From NCBI GenBank assembly GCA_012295275.1, contig CM022676.1, forward strand, positions 15,841,751 to 15,905,750: 64,000 nucleotides of DNA, given 5' to 3'. Positions 1 to 15,643 of this stretch are shown piece after piece. The stretch comes from Chrysomallon squamiferum. Taxonomy: Eukaryota; Mollusca; Gastropoda; Neomphalida; Peltospiridae. The notes below the pieces were generated by a model. That model did no database searches and was not told the origin of the DNA. It saw nothing but the letters and a program-made list of their open reading frames with translations. Within the stretch, counting starts at the first letter, position 1. Each line of letters opens with the position of its first letter. Made by a program: the position numbers and the translations under genes.

Positions 1-1424
1 GTAGGTGCAGATAGAATATTAAACATGTAAACACATGTTGTTTGTTTTTAAATAAACATTTTTAAACATTTTTGTCCACAGATTCTTCACTTCTACAGAT
101 GAACTCATTCAGTAAAGTATGCAAATGCAGACATGCCAGTCTTGTTATCATGGCAACAGGGTGTTCTGCCTCATTTTCATTTTTGTCTTTCTCCCTGTTG
201 TGATATGCACCCTGTCACTGACATTGAGTGGAGAGAAGAAAATTAATCATTTCGACCACAGTGGAAACCACGAAGACACGCTGTGCTGGACGGTGAAAAT
301 CCACAACAGAGTTCAACATTCCATACCACTTCAAGGGAGACAACTTGTCCTTTCTGCAGCAGACATCAGGCTTGTCTCTGTGGGACAGATATCAAATTTC
401 CTAAACCATTTCACTTTCTGTTTCTGGCAAGAGACTTTAGAAGTGAGTGACACACGTAAACTGAACTTTGAAGGCTTACACAAAGTGCACCAGTTTCTCT
501 TGAAGCAAAAACATCACAGATTCAACACAGTGAGAAAAACAGTAGAGAGTTGGTTGCAGGGAGACAACTCTGTTGAGTGGTTTAGTCCCAATGTTGTGAG
601 ACTCAGACAGAATATCATTTTGAATATCCGTTCTTCACGCGACAGTGACACTTGGTAAGTAAACAATCTGCATAATTTATCTCCAGTTGTAGTGAAAGTA
701 GAACTTAGCTCCATTGTGTAGCATCCACTCAAACAGTGACACAGTCTCAGATCTGTCTGTGGATTCACTAACCAGTTTCTTATTAACACACTTTGATTAA
801 CATTTTAATCTTACATACTTTCATGAATATGAAATACCAGGCTGTAACAATGAGAGATAATTTATTGTGTTAATTTAATTTGCATATGCTTTATCTGAAT
901 TTACTAAAATAATTTTTATTTTGTTTTATTTTATTAATATATGTATTTATTTGTTTATTTATTATGTTTATTATATTTATTTTTTTATTTTTTTATTTAT
1001 TTTTTTATTTATTTATTTATTAAACAGAGGAACAACTTGTTGTCTGGAATGGATATCAATGTCACTGGAGTCTGGGAACGAAACATAACAGGAATTGGTG
1101 TCACTGTTGCTGTTGTTGACGATGGTAAATACATATTACATATAACTAAATACAATTTTTATAGTTAATAATGGTGAATAAATACTTTTGTTGTAGTTGA
1201 TGAATAAATATTGCTGCTGATTTCTAAAGTTAACAGATTTCAAAACTCAAATTTAGTTATCTGTATTTTGGTTTCAGTTAGATTTGTTCAAGTTGTTTGA
1301 GTACAAGTTTGAAATTCTGTATGCATAAAGCTGTATTGAAATGTTCTCTCTCTCTGTCTCTTCTGTTTATATATTTGTAATCTCTCTATCTCTTTTTTCT
1401 GTCTGTGTAATCTATGTCATTCTG

Positions 1425-1427
<3 letters not shown>

Positions 1428-1511
<84 letters not shown>
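1428..1511. repeat. (CT)n microsatellite
   Basis: Uninterrupted CT dinucleotides within the intron before convertase exon 3. Sister tracts lie at about 1953-2117 and 2569-2688, the latter two each followed by a short GT run, and flank the duplicated exon. Confidence 0.95.
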
Positions 1512-2711
<1,200 letters not shown>

Positions 2712-3865
2712 TACCCTGTATCTCTTTTTAAGTTTGATTATGTATTTAACTTTATATTATCATTATATTTTTTGTATTTATAAAAAAGAAGAAAAAAGGT
2801 AACGATGAAAAACAGTCATAAACATTAAAATTGTGTACCATGATCCAGGTCCTCATTTCTGCTTTTATCAGTTGTTTACTGGGGCAGTAAATCATCTTAG
2901 AAAATAAAATATTATTCTAAATTTAAATCTAAAATCTGTTACTGAATATAGATATTATGGTTTTCAATAAAAGTAAAGACTAGAACAGTAAAATTAAAAC
3001 TATTCTGATTATTATGTTGCAGCCGCAAACCATCATGGTACACGATGTGGTGGTGAGATTGCTGCTGTTCCTAACAATGTTTGTGGTGTTGGTGTCACTT
3101 ACAGGGCAGGAATTTCAGGTGTGAATTAAATATTTAAATTAATGAAATGTAACAAGTTAAATATAGCCATGACAATAGGAAATTCAGTAAAAAATAAATA
3201 ACTTAGTTGAGTAATTAAATAAATAAATTATATAAAAAAATGAAAGAACCAGAACAAATAAAAGAAAATATAAAGTCAAATATAGTTTGTTTAAAACAAA
3301 TTTCTTGTGTTTTATTCTGAGCAGGTTTGAGAGTTCTCGATGGACCAATGACAGACAGTCTGGAGGCTTCAGCTTTTACAAAAAAACTCCAAATTAATGA
3401 CATTTACAGCTGCAGGTGATTTTCATAAACATTTCTTAAATTAATAAAAGTTTTATTTGTCTTATTATTTGTTCATGCTTGTATTTTGTTTCTATTGCTG
3501 ATTTATTATTATTTTGTTATTGTTATTGTTTTTCTTTTTTGTCTATTTTCCTGTCTGATGTGGTATTATTTTCAAAACAATTTCTTCTGTCAATGAATTA
3601 GTTTTGTTGGTACAGCAGTGGATTATCAAGTTGGGGATTTAGGTTCCTATCTTCTTAGTGGACACTAAATATATTACTATTGTTTATTATTATTATTATT
3701 ATTGTTGTTGTTGTTGTTGTCCTTGTTGTTGTTGTTGTTATTATTATTATTATTACTATATTTATTATCATTGTTATTTTACAGCTGGTGACATGGAGAT
3801 GATGGTAAAACAGTTGATGGATCTCACATCCTGGCTGCTGTGAGGTCAAATCTTCACAGCTGACT

Positions 3866-6800
3866 GATTTATGGTAATTAAAACTAATTATGAAGGTATA
3901 CAATTTTAATTTTTCTTTTTATCTCTTGTCAGATTATTTTAGTTGAGGTGTACTCTATTTAAGAAGTAACACTTACAGTGTATATGTTTCAGATTTTTGA
4001 TATGTCACAAAATTTATTTATTCTAAGAATTTCATCACTCTAATCATACCTGTTTTGAGATACCTATCTGTCTGTCTATCTGTTTATTGAAGATTATGAA
4101 AATAATTTACATATGTATGTGTGTGTGAGACAGAGATACAGAGTGCATGCATGTGTATATGTGTGATGGATATATAAGTATGTACATACACAAAACAGTG
4201 AGTGATAGTTTGATGTTTTCTTATAATTTATTTGTAGATGAACCTTTGGAAAAGATAGGCAACAGCAAAAGATCACACTGGCTCCTTCAATTAGCAGTAT
4301 CAAAGTTGCAGTATAACACTATATAGGATATTCACTTTATATGAGCAAAGATGAAGGAAGAACAGTTAGATCAGTACTTGTATGTCAACTCAGGCCTGAA
4401 GCAAAGAAAACTTTACAACCTGTCCAACCTGCTTTCTGCACTGAGCCACACAACAACAAAACCAGTCATCTTTTCAGTTGTTGCAGGATAAGCAAGCAAC
4501 TACCAACCTGAAACACTGGAGAGTATTTACTTTCAGAATTGTTTGATGAACCTTTTACATCTGTCAGTAAGGAAAAGTTAATTATTGTCAGAATGTGTTC
4601 ATGGAAATCTGATAGTAAGGAAGAGGCACTGAATTACAAAACTAGCACAAAGTTACAATCAAACAGCAATGAAATGATAGATGAGCAACTCTGTTTAAAC
4701 AAGTCTCTCTCTTACCAGGTTCAGTGCCAGGTATTTCTTACCAATATGGAATACTGTGTCTGCTGAAACTGATTTCTTCACAGAGAAAATTATTTTTGAT
4801 GAGCAATTTTCTACTGAAATGATGGAAAAGACAGGTCAGTTTTTTAAACTAGCAGAGTTCCACAACTCAAAACAGATTTGCCATTGGATATTGTACTTTT
4901 CAACATTCTGAATGTGAACTGTAAGGAATTCAAGAAGAAAACATCAAAAACAAAAACAAAGACAGTAAATTAAATATCTTTGTAATTGATTTGTATCCTA
5001 AACTGTACGATGAAAAATTAAAAATAAACAAGTTGCTATTTATTACTATTATTATGTTTTGTTTTTGCACAAAAAAAATAAACAAATAAATTGAAAATAT
5101 TTGCAAGCACAATGTCACCTTGTAAGAGGTTTAATAATAACAGGCAGCTGTTTTCAGTTTGATGTTTTCCTGATGCTTTGTCACGTCCTTTTGATGAAAA
5201 TGAAATTGCATTTTGAGGGTTAATACTAATTAAATATTTAACAGTATTGTGGTCTTTGAACACGTTTTAGCTCAAACTAATAAATTAGATTTTCTCTCTA
5301 TAAATACTAATTAAATATTTAAATGTGTTTTGCTGTCTGTAATTAGAGCAGGTTTTAGCTCAAGCTAATTAATTAGATGGTGGCTCTATAAATATCTCAA
5401 AGCAGTCAAAACAACTGAAACTATGACTCAAAAATATCTAAACAATTCCACAAACATTGTTAACTGAACTTGTTCTTAGTTCAGCCACAATACTAAACAT
5501 TTCAACTTCTCAAACAATATTTTTGTGACATCATGAAATGTCAGACACACAACTTGCACACATTTTAAATCTATAACACAGATCCTGTTGTAGACTGAGT
5601 CTAAGTTTCTTTTCCACTAACACAAGTTTTTCAAATTTTGTTAAAACTGTTTTTGAGATCTCAGAGGTATGTGGAGAAATAACATTAATTAAAGGCACAA
5701 ATACTGTGAAACAAAGTCCTGTGTAATGTTTTACTCTTTCATCACCATCTTTGAGGACATCTGGAGTAAACAGACTATTTTTCTGTGTTTTCTCATGTAA
5801 GTCTCTGGAGTTCCACCTGCATCATGCCTACAATTTCTCTTTCTGCTTCTGAAACCGGTTTTAGTTTTCCTTTAATTTGAAAACTTCAAGTTTCACCAAC
5901 ATACGAGCCATGTCATATACAGTTTAATTATCAGCATCATTAATGATTTAGTAATAAATGTCAGTGATAATTTCATTGAAATGATAAATACTGTATACTT
6001 ACCCCATATAAACTAATGACTTGTGTAACTACTGTAACAATTCAAATGGTTTGCCTCTGTATTTTATTATTATTACTATTATTTTACCTTCATATTCAAG
6101 TTTTTCGTAGTTAATTTCATACAGTTTATTCATTTATTTTACATTAATGAATTATAAATAAAGTTATTTATATGTTATTATTTAGATCATAATAAAATGT
6201 ATGACCAATTTACTCAGGAATTAATTTGTATTTTAACAATTAAAGTAAGAAGAAGGAAACTGATTTAATTTCCTGATAAAGAGTGGTCCCAACAAACTTT
6301 AAAATGATGTTAAAGTTTGCTAGGTTTATCCTTGAAAGCAACAATGTTTTCTGACACTCGATATTCTCTGAGTTTGGCTTCCTTGGTGTTTAGTTACCTC
6401 TGAGGTATCAGTTACAGCAGCGTCTATTTTTATCTCCACTGGTTGAACGATCTGCAAACTACACATGTGTTAACTATCCGTTTGTGCTAAAATACTGTTA
6501 TAATCGAGTGAATGAGTGAAATATTAACATGGTAAAGACAGAAAGTTGATGTGAAGCATGTGACAAAATTGACTGATTCAGCTACTTTCATAGAATACTG
6601 TTTACACAGAGGTTATTCAGAACTGTGCCATGCAATACTGCTGAGAGTGGATTATGGGTAATTGGTGACGCCCGCAGGAAACCTATATCTTAAAAATATA
6701 ATAATGGTCCTTACAAAAGTTGTTTCGATTTGAAAGTAAATGGAACGGTAATTGATTTTCAGTCGGACACACTTTAAGAAGTAACTTTTGAAAAGATGTT

Positions 6801-7560
6801 TTTCTGACAGCCTGTTTGAATGTGGAGTGGAATTTATGAACTAACTGTCAAAACAAAGATACTTAATAAGGAGATTTCTACTCAGTGATCTACTATTTTA
6901 TTATTATGTGTCATGTAAGTAGTATGCACTGTACTATGTTTTGAACCAAGCTTAAAATCTATCTTCGTTATCGTGTGGTTTCCGATAAAAGGATATTTTG
7001 GATGGTTGTTTAGTTGTATCGGCACTTGATGGCAGTTTGTTTACTTACTATCATTCCTACTAAATATTTTGTATCATTGATGATGTTATCGTTGATTTAT
7101 AGGTTCCCGATTTCATTAACAGAGACAAATACAATCTCAAGGTTACATTCATATAATATTTATCAGTTTAATAAGATGATCTATATGTAGTATATAAAAA
7201 AGAAATCTATTTATTGAAAAAGTGTCAGAAGCATTCGAGCTGAACGTTTATAAACAAATAAATAAATAAAATAATAAAAAAGATGAGATTATTTATGTTC
7301 GTCACAACAGAGAAATTAAAATATTACACCCTCTCCCGCAAGTAAAGTAAATGCAGAAAAGACGTTATAATCTGTTTCCTTTTTTAAAACAGTGGAGCTT
7401 ATTGAAATACATAATTAGAATGATTTTCTCTTTCAAAGAAAGTTTTTCAGAAATTTCATTGACTGCTATTATAAGAAAAGATTGTATCTAGCGAAGAACA
7501 TTTGAAAAGTTAGTTTTTAAGTAGTTTGAGATTTCTTTTTTCTGACTGGGTTCATTTCCT
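3866..7560. other. Noncoding stretch, no gene recognised
   Basis: AT-rich DNA with scattered stops in all frames. Two short plus-strand frames (4351-4491, 46 codons; 4539-4766, 75 codons) have no domain I recognise and no convincing splice context. A roughly 85-bp imperfect tandem repeat lies at 5222-5398. The part from about 7360 resembles 15107-15300 and so belongs to the upstream part of the tandem Ig unit. Confidence 0.6.
5222..5398. repeat. Two imperfect tandem copies of a roughly 85-bp unit
   Basis: Both copies run ACTAATTAAATATTTAA, then TTTTAGCTCAA, a TAATTAGAT-like stretch and CTCTATAAATA, with clear point differences between them. No coding content. Confidence 0.7.
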
Positions 7561-7849
7561 AGTCAGTTACTGTTATTACTATTACTGTTGACGTTGATGT
7601 TATTATTGTTGTTATTTTATTGTTATTATTATTGTTATTGTTATTAATATTTCAGATATTGCACTAGAATCATTGAGACATGCGGACAGATATGCTTATT
7701 TTATTTTGTTCTTTTATAAATATTTTTATTCTGCACTCGAGTACTGGTAAGTTCAATTTAAACTAATTTTCTATAGTTCTTCTTCTTCTTCTTCTTAAGA
7801 TTATTGTTTAGTAAATATAAGTTCAGTGTTTGTGTCGGTAGGTTCAGTT

Positions 7850-8720
7850 ACTGCAATAGTAATACAATAAGGATATGTAGTAGTCGTAATAGTAGTAATA
7901 GCTAAAATAACAACATAAATACTTGTACACTTATAGTACTATTAGCAATTACTCTACTAGCACTAGTAGTAGTAGCAACAGCAGCCGCAGTCGTTGTTAC
8001 AGTAAAAGTACAATAAATATAAAAGTAATAGTTTGGGCAGAACAAGTTGTAGACGAAACCCCTGTAACAATAGTACAGGAAATGGTACTAGTAGTCATAG
8101 CAATAATAGTAGTAGTAGTAATAGTAGGAACAGTAGTATTATACTAATAATACCAGTTGTGTTAGTGATAAGAGTAGAGTAGTAGCAGTAGAAGAAGTAG
8201 TAACAGCAGTAATAGTAGTAGCGGTGGTAGAAGTAGCAGTAGTAGTAGTTGAATTAACAGTACAATTTCACTAAATTAAATTGGTAATAATAATATTACT
8301 ACTACGAGTAGTAGAAGTATTATATGTAGAATTAGTAATTTAGTAGTAGTATAGTACTAGTACTATAGAAACTATTAACAGTAATGACAGTAGTAGTAGT
8401 TCTAGTAGAATTACTAGGAATAGTATTAAAAAAAAAGTATAATAAAAATAAAAACAGTAATAGTAAATTAGTTTACACATACGTCTTAGTTAATAATAAT
8501 GGAAGAAGTAATACTAATAATAGTAACACTTGCAGTGGTACTAGTAGTACTAGCAGTAGAGGTAGTGGTAGTAGTGAAGATAGCAGTAGTAGTCCTTGTA
8601 GTAGTAGTTATTGTTTCAGCACAAAGAAGCTAGAGGTAGAAATAAAACCAATAAAGATAACTTTTTTCAGAACCAATAGCACTAGTAGGTAATGACAGTA
8701 ATGACTAGTAGGTAAACAAA
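7850..8720. repeat. Imperfect AGT/GTA trinucleotide tract in the intron of Ig copy 1
   Basis: Nearly 900 bp dominated by AGT, AAT and ACT triplets with frequent point changes. A second such tract lies at 10120-10440. Frames through it encode only Ser/Asn/Val-rich low complexity. Parts resemble 18590-18750 in unit 3, so the tract predates the tandem duplication. Confidence 0.85.
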
Positions 8721-10119
8721 GCTGCAGACAGAAGAAAACAAAATATATGACTCTATCTCTATTGGTTCAAAAGATGAATGCAAATCAGTACCATAGCTTA
8801 TTTGTTATTTTGTATTTATTTATTTTTTCCATTATATTATATTATATTATATTATATTATTTTATTTATTTATTTATTTATTTTATTATACCATATTTTG
8901 GCAAACTGAAGGAAGGAGTAACATTAGCCAAGTATAGTTTGAAAAAAATAAAAAATATATAAAAGACATATAATCAAAAAACAATGCTGGGACCAATTTG
9001 TTAAACGAGTTTTCAAATCACATATTTCATAAAACCTTTTCAATTTGAAGTAATATTGTGAGTCAGTGCACAGCAACCATGCATTTTGTTTTTTTAGCAC
9101 TTTAGCCAAAATTTTCAGAAAACAAGTCGGCGTAGTGTAGTTTCAGAAAGTATTAATTAGAATTACTATTTATTTGTTGTCGTTTGTAGTTTAAAGAACA
9201 GAAGATCTGCCTTTGTTGCAGTCATTGAAATAATATTAATAATAATTATAATTATTATTATAATAATATATATATTTATTTATTTATTTTCATTGTTCAA
9301 ATTTATTTCTTATTTTATTATCATCAATAATTTTTTATGTAGTTTAACACGTCTGGATTAAAATGCATTTTTTTTAGGCGTCATATTACATTTCGAGGTA
9401 GTTGAAAGCAACAAGAGTGGCCATTAACAGAATAAATAGATAAATAAAACAACTGATACGCGTCAAACACCTCAATAGCACAACTTTACTTTTATAAATA
9501 ACTTGATTTTTCACTATTAAGTTTTTACTAGTAATAAGTTAAAATACTGTGATGTGTTTCTATCTCTCTATCTATATATTTGTATGTCTGTCTGTCTATC
9601 TAACTATCTATTTTTCTGTGTGTCTACCTATCTATCTATCTGTTTATGTTTATCAATATAGCTATCTATCTATAAATGATGCTTAATACTACAAGCATTT
9701 GGTGTTTAACTATAATCGTAAACAATACATCAAACTCTACTCCAGAAAGGAATAATAGGGGTTCACTTCCACCTGGCCTAAAACTTAAACGATCTGTCTC
9801 CCGCATGATGTTGAGATACCTGGTCCAAATGTTTTCATAGTAAATTGGAATTAAGGGCTATGGTACTTTATAAATATTAAGTGAATATATCTCAGTAGAT
9901 AGCAGTAGTCTGGCAGTGATGTTGATGAGTACATATACGTGAAGAGAATACCTCAAAATAACTAGATGGCATTGAGTTAACAGATAGTCGTGTACAGTTT
10001 AAAAGCCAGTCAAGTTATTCCTGTACCTACCTTTAAGGGACAACTACAGGATAACGGACACAGCCTACACTTTTAATAGCTTTGTCCACTGATTTTAGAT
10101 AGGCTGCCAGTACATAGTA
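8721..10119. other. Intronic DNA of Ig copy 1, no exon seen
   Basis: Contains ATATT and ATTT repeats (about 8835-8885), a short TA/AT stretch near 9240-9290 and a degenerate CTAT/CTGT tetranucleotide region at 9560-9670. The sequence near 8964-9020 resembles 18455-18495 in unit 3. No splice-bounded frame was found. Confidence 0.6.
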
Positions 10120-10919
10120 TTGGTGGATATTGAAGTAGCAGTAGTACTGGTATTATTGTTAGTATGAGTAGTTTTTATTAAGAGGTGTATCAGTAGCTCT
10201 AGTGGACAGAAGTAGTAATAACCAAACTACAAGCATAATCAGCAATAATAGTAGTAGTAGTTTTAGTGGTACTAGCAATAGTAATAGTAATCATAAAGGT
10301 AGTAAATACTATAATATTATTAGAGCTAGTAGTAACATCAATACTGGTAGCAATAAAATAGTTGTACTAATAGAATTATCATTATTAATCCAATACAGCT
10401 ACAAAATTAGTAATCATAACTACTATAATGACTAAGCTAAATAATTTAGTAGAAGAAGAAAAATAACCTAACTAACTGAAGTAATTGATTAATTAACTAT
10501 AATTAACAATTAATGTTGCCTGTTTCGCCTGTAGGTGTAAAGTTTGGATTGTTTCAAGTGATACCTGTACTAAAAGGTGATACGATGTTTATGACGTGTC
10601 GTGTACACGAGTCTCAGAATCTGAATTCTGATATAAAGTTTGTACATAAAACACAAACTGATAACACTACAGTGTGTCACTGTGTACAGAGAGGAGACAC
10701 GTGAATTGTAACAGTACACACAGTTACATTTGTAGATGTGCAGCACAGAAAACAAAGCTAACAGCAAATATGAAGACTACACAGTTACTAAATATCTCTC
10801 AACTGACAGTTGAAAAAAAAAAACACATTCTTATTTATCATAAATGTTCTTCGTCAATTCTTGTTATATAAATAAAATAACAAGAAAACCACAAACGCAG
10901 ATACATACCTAGATAGATA

Positions 10920-10953
10920 CATTCATGTATACATAGACACACACGCACGCACA

Positions 10954-11011
<58 letters not shown>

Positions 11012-11125
11012 AACACACATTCATACAGATACACACACATGTATATATGTATATATATATGCGTGTGTGTACATACATACATACACACAGACACACCCAG
11101 AAACACATACACACATACACATTTA
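10920..11125. repeat. (CA)n/(TA)n compound microsatellite
   Basis: Alternating CACACGCACGC, a long TA run (about 10960-11002), then CATACACAC motifs. It follows the decayed Ig exon of copy 1. Another CA-rich tract is at 11340-11420. Confidence 0.95.
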
Positions 11126-11589
11126 CACATTATCTATAAAGTATTTATTTATTTATTATTATATACATTTCTATTTTTCTTCTTTTTTGTATTTTATCAA
11201 ACTCGACTAAATCGTTTTGAGAAAACAGTAATCTTTTGAACCTAAAATCTTTGGTGAGAGACACATACTGATGAAGTCAAAACTAGAAATTTACTGGATA
11301 ACAGACACTCACACTCAGATAGAAAACAACTCACATACATATGCACAGATACACACAAATCCCTACACACACACACACACACACAACCACACACACACAC
11401 ACTCTCAAACACATCCACACACTTATAAAGAATAACATTTGTGTGTTTGTCTGTTTACAGGTAAATCTAAACTGAATGGAGGAGGGATACATTTGATGGC
11501 GAATCTGCAAATTGTTGCTGTTTTCTCAGTTTTCACCTTCACACACCAACATCAGCTGCAGATTAAAATTGACTCGTGTTTTTGGAAAT

Positions 11590-11990
11590 ATCAAGTGGCA
11601 CTTAAAACAAAAACATTTCGTTGTAAATATACAGAAACACTTTTAGCAAAAACCGTATTATTTTAATTGTGCAATGTAAGTTTAATCAAAAACGTGTTCT
11701 TAGAAATATTCAGTTAAACGTCAAACAAAAACATTTTATTGTAAATATGCAATGGAACAGAAAGTTCTTATTGTAAATATACAGTGCAACTGTAAAACAG
11801 AAATTACTTTTTGAAAATGAGTTTTATTTTTTGAAAACAATCGTATTATCTTAAATCTGCAGAGTAACTTTAAACAGAAGCATATTGTAAATATGTAATG
11901 TAACTGTAATCTAAAACATGTCATTATAAATAAATACAAAAACATTAGAACAAATTGTGTTTTGAGGTATGTGCAGTTTAACTCTAAATA
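11590..11990. repeat. Degenerate tandem repeat, period roughly 60 bp
   Basis: Repeated blocks of the form ACATTTTATTGTAAATATGC, then AATGTAACTGTAAAACA, diverge strongly but recur about six times. No coding potential. Confidence 0.6.
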
Positions 11991-12487
11991 CAAATTTTGC
12001 TAACATGAACAAGCTAATGTAATTTCTGCATATTTGTATTTCTTTTTTCTCCAAATGTGCATATAAAGTGTTTTGATTTTGTTAACCGTCTTCCCTTCCG
12101 TGGACATTGCAACCGTGTTAGCTGATGATTTTACGTGACGTAATTCATGGCGTTTAAAACTATAAATCACCAAAAGATACACAATACATTTACAATTGTA
12201 TTGGAACTGTTGACACTAATGCACAAACAACTGTTATAAATAGTTGTTGCTGGCGATGTAATACTCCCAATATGAACCGTGTGCATTCTTTAAACGTCCA
12301 TAAAAGTAACGTCTTTAACTTTGTAACTGATTATTACTATAAGTTATTTATTTTCAGTTGCTTTCAGTTTCTCAATTATCGTTAATTCTTTCAGTCAGTC
12401 AGTCAGTCTGTAGTTTATAAAGAAAAAAAAGTGTTTTATTTTGATTATTTATTCATTTTTATTTTTTTTACGAATAACTGTTCATAT

Positions 12488-12576
<89 letters not shown>

Positions 12577-12858
12577 GAAATGATTTTATTTTTAATAAGT
12601 TTCATGTTCAATGATGTGAAAACTGAAGTCGCAGATGACAGTTACTGTTGAAAAAATTGGATTTGTCAGACATCTAAACTCTACTCACTGAATACCATCA
12701 GTATTACAATTCAGTTGTCTTCAGCGCACGCTCACACACACACACACACACACATACACACACACACAAACACACACACACAAACACACACATATACACA
12801 CATATACACACAGATACACACATACACAAACACACAGGCGCACACACACATACAAACA

Positions 12859-12891
<33 letters not shown>

Positions 12892-12998
12892 TTATATACA
12901 TATCCACACATGTAATTCCGACTTGCATTGAAAATCGCCTTGCGTCGAAGATATTTTCCAACGGACCGACGTAAGGCTAGTTTCGAGGACATATACAT

Positions 12999-13029
<31 letters not shown>

Positions 13030-14653
13030 TTTGTTTATTTATTTATATTTTGAGGATCCGTCATCCTAACTTTTGAAATTGCGGAACTTAGGCGAGTAAA
13101 CTAAATGTTGAAAATCAAAGGTTTCAGCTACTTTAGTATAAACAGACTTTATTTCATGAACGAAATTATTAAAATTATCATATAAAAAATCCGGACAAGT
13201 TTCTGTAAAACCTGTTTAGGATATTTAAATGGAATCTGTACTTTGACTGAAATATTTTTCTCTGGTTATATCCTTTTAACTCAAAATCCGAAATATTCAT
13301 GACTTCCAGTCCCAAGGACTTCGAGTAAAAATACCCTCAACCTGAATTTCTGAGAATGACAGAAGAACGCAGAAAGGAAGACAGAATAGAAACAAGTATT
13401 TATGAAAAAAGAATAGCGTTACTCAAAACGAAAAAAAAAATGGATTTGAGATAATTTATTTTATAACTTTACCTACATATTATAACCGTGATTATTTGTC
13501 CTTGGTTATTATGTTGCTGTAGAACTACTTTGGGGAATGCAGTCTGGGAGCAATGGGGTCCAGTCTAAATACAAAATGAAAGAGAGATGAGCCGAGTTCC
13601 GAAATGTTTATTGCTGGACAGCCAAGTGCATTATAACTGGACACTGGTCTGTGCGTTATTTTATAGCACTCGGCTCATATCGTTACGTATTAATGTATTT
13701 AGGTATTTAATTTATTGTCAGGATTATTGCCGTAATCAATCAACTCAGAATAAGACATATTTTGTTTTCAGCTGTCCTAGTGTTAATTGCAGACGAACTG
13801 TCACAATTTTAAATAATTGTATGTCTGTTGTTAGTTTGGATGGATTGTAACTTTGACGACTTTGGCTTTATGACTTACGTTGCTACTGTTAAATGCACTT
13901 TATTGTAAAATATTAAATTTTAATCCTTGTTCACAGAGCAGAAACGTATCCTTGGAACCTTTCTAAGTGTATTTTAAATCATACATACTCACACATGCAC
14001 ACGGGTATGTGCGCTCTCACTATCTTTCCTTCCGCACATCCATCTCCACCTCCACACACACACATTTATATATCTGTGTATATTCATACATACATTCATA
14101 CGCACATATATAAATATACACAATATTCCTTTCTATACACCTATAAGAAGGAAGTTTCACACTATCTTTCTTATTTAATTAGTTTTAAAATATATATAAA
14201 TAACTTTGTCTTTATAGAGAACTTCACACACACGTGCACACACACACACACACATACCACATACACATATACACATACTTTCAGTCAGCTAAACGCACAC
14301 TCAGCCACATGCACACATATACAAACAGACAGAAGTACAGACACAACACTCGGAGACCCAACCAACACACACAAACACACAGATACTTACATTAGCGACT
14401 CAAAAGTGATGTTCGTCTTGGAAGAAATACATATATATGGACAGACACACACACGCACACTCTCAGTCTTTCTCTTATACACACATACATCCACCTCCCC
14501 TACACGCGCGCGCACACACACATATATAAATATATATTCATACACACATTCATACGCACATATATACATATACATTATAAACCTCCCTATACACAAATAA
14601 GAAGGAATCTTCACAGAATCTCTGTTGAATTAGTTTTAATAGGGAACTTTACA

Positions 14654-14713
<60 letters not shown>

Positions 14714-15110
14714 GACAGACATACTTATATTAGGTACCCAAAAGTGATTTTCATTTTGGAAGGAATAAAAGGTTTGATTTCTAACTATAATTGTATATGT
14801 TTTTTTAATCCTGAATTCAGTGATTTCAGTTTGGGAAATATAAGGCTGACTTCTATCTAAAACTGTAGATCTGTTTATGCTCATTTCAGGGATTAAAGAC
14901 ATTTACAGTTGTCAGTTAAATAGTCCAAAGTTATATCTGCATTTATCTTTAACGTTTCGGTGCGGTTGAGGGATAATTGATATTTTGAATGAATCTCGAT
15001 TTTTAAGGGTTCTTTTCCAAGCGAAATTTTCTCTGACAAAGTTTATTTGAGAATATGTTATGCTAAGTGTTCAAAGCATATTCACAGGAACAATAGTAAG
15101 TACTTTATAA
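11991..15110. other. Intergenic DNA between Ig copies 1 and 2
   Basis: Holds a (CT)n tract at 12490-12572, CA-rich tracts at 12728-12895, 13980-14530 and 14655-14710, and (ATTT)n at 12995-13045. Two blocks (about 14040-14190 and 14500-14650) resemble each other, sharing TATAAGAAGGAA-like and TTAGTTTTAA motifs, and look like an old tandem duplication of about 480 bp. No gene was recognised; an 87-codon frame at 13587-13850 has no domain or splice support. Confidence 0.6.
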
Positions 15111-15339
15111 CATGTTTCCTTTTTAAAACAATGCAGCTTGTTGAAATACATTAGTACACTGACTTCCTTCTGCTAGTTAAGTTTTGCAAAAATGTCATTG
15201 GCTGCTCTATCAGGAAGAAGAAAAAACTGTAGACTAAATAAAGAAAAATATTTCACCAGTTAGTTTTTAAATAATTCATAATTTCTTTTTCTGACTGAAT
15301 CGCTTTTATAGTTATTGTTATTTGTATTTCTACTGATGT

Positions 15340-15526
15340 TGATATTATTATTATTATTATTATTATGTTGTTGTTGTTATAGTTATTATTATTAATATTA
15401 CTACCATTATTATTATAATTATTATTATTCTTACATATTATTATTTTACTATCATTATTAGTACTATTATTATTATTATCATCAGTATTATTATTAATAA
15501 TAATTATAATATTATTATTATTATTA

Positions 15527-15587
<61 letters not shown>

Positions 15588-15615
15588 TAGTATTACAATT
15601 ATTATTGTTGTTATT
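15340..15615. repeat. (ATT)n tract upstream of Ig copy 2 exon 1
   Basis: Long run of ATT with a few GTT and ATC triplets, ending just before the TTTCAG acceptor at about 15619. A shorter equivalent precedes the signal exon of copy 1 at 7565-7650. Confidence 0.9.
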
Positions 15616-15643
15616 TCAGATTTCCCACTGGAATAATTCAAAC

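Larger units (their letters stand above)
7680..10811 (+). pseudogene. Two-Ig protein gene, copy 1 (frameshifted)
   Basis: A signal-peptide exon (7680-7746) starts MRTDMLILFCS and ends HSST plus one base before GTAAGT. It is preceded by an in-exon 5' leader after an acceptor TTTCAG near 7655. The Ig exon begins at 10535 after CTGTAG and reads GVKFGLFQVIPVLKGD in phase 1, matching copy 2. At about 10702 one base is missing compared with copy 2, so ACACGTGTAACTG becomes ACACGTGAATTG and a TGA stop follows RGDT. A further frame change follows AAACAAAGC, and the exon decays after TVTKYLSTDS. No second Ig exon is seen before copy 2. The 2.8-kb intron is filled with imperfect AGT repeats. Copy 2 (15644-17490) shows the intended structure. 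Confidence 0.8.

Noticed and set aside
13587-13850. 87-codon frame in the intergenic stretch
   Set aside because: No recognised domain, no splice evidence, composition like surrounding noncoding DNA.
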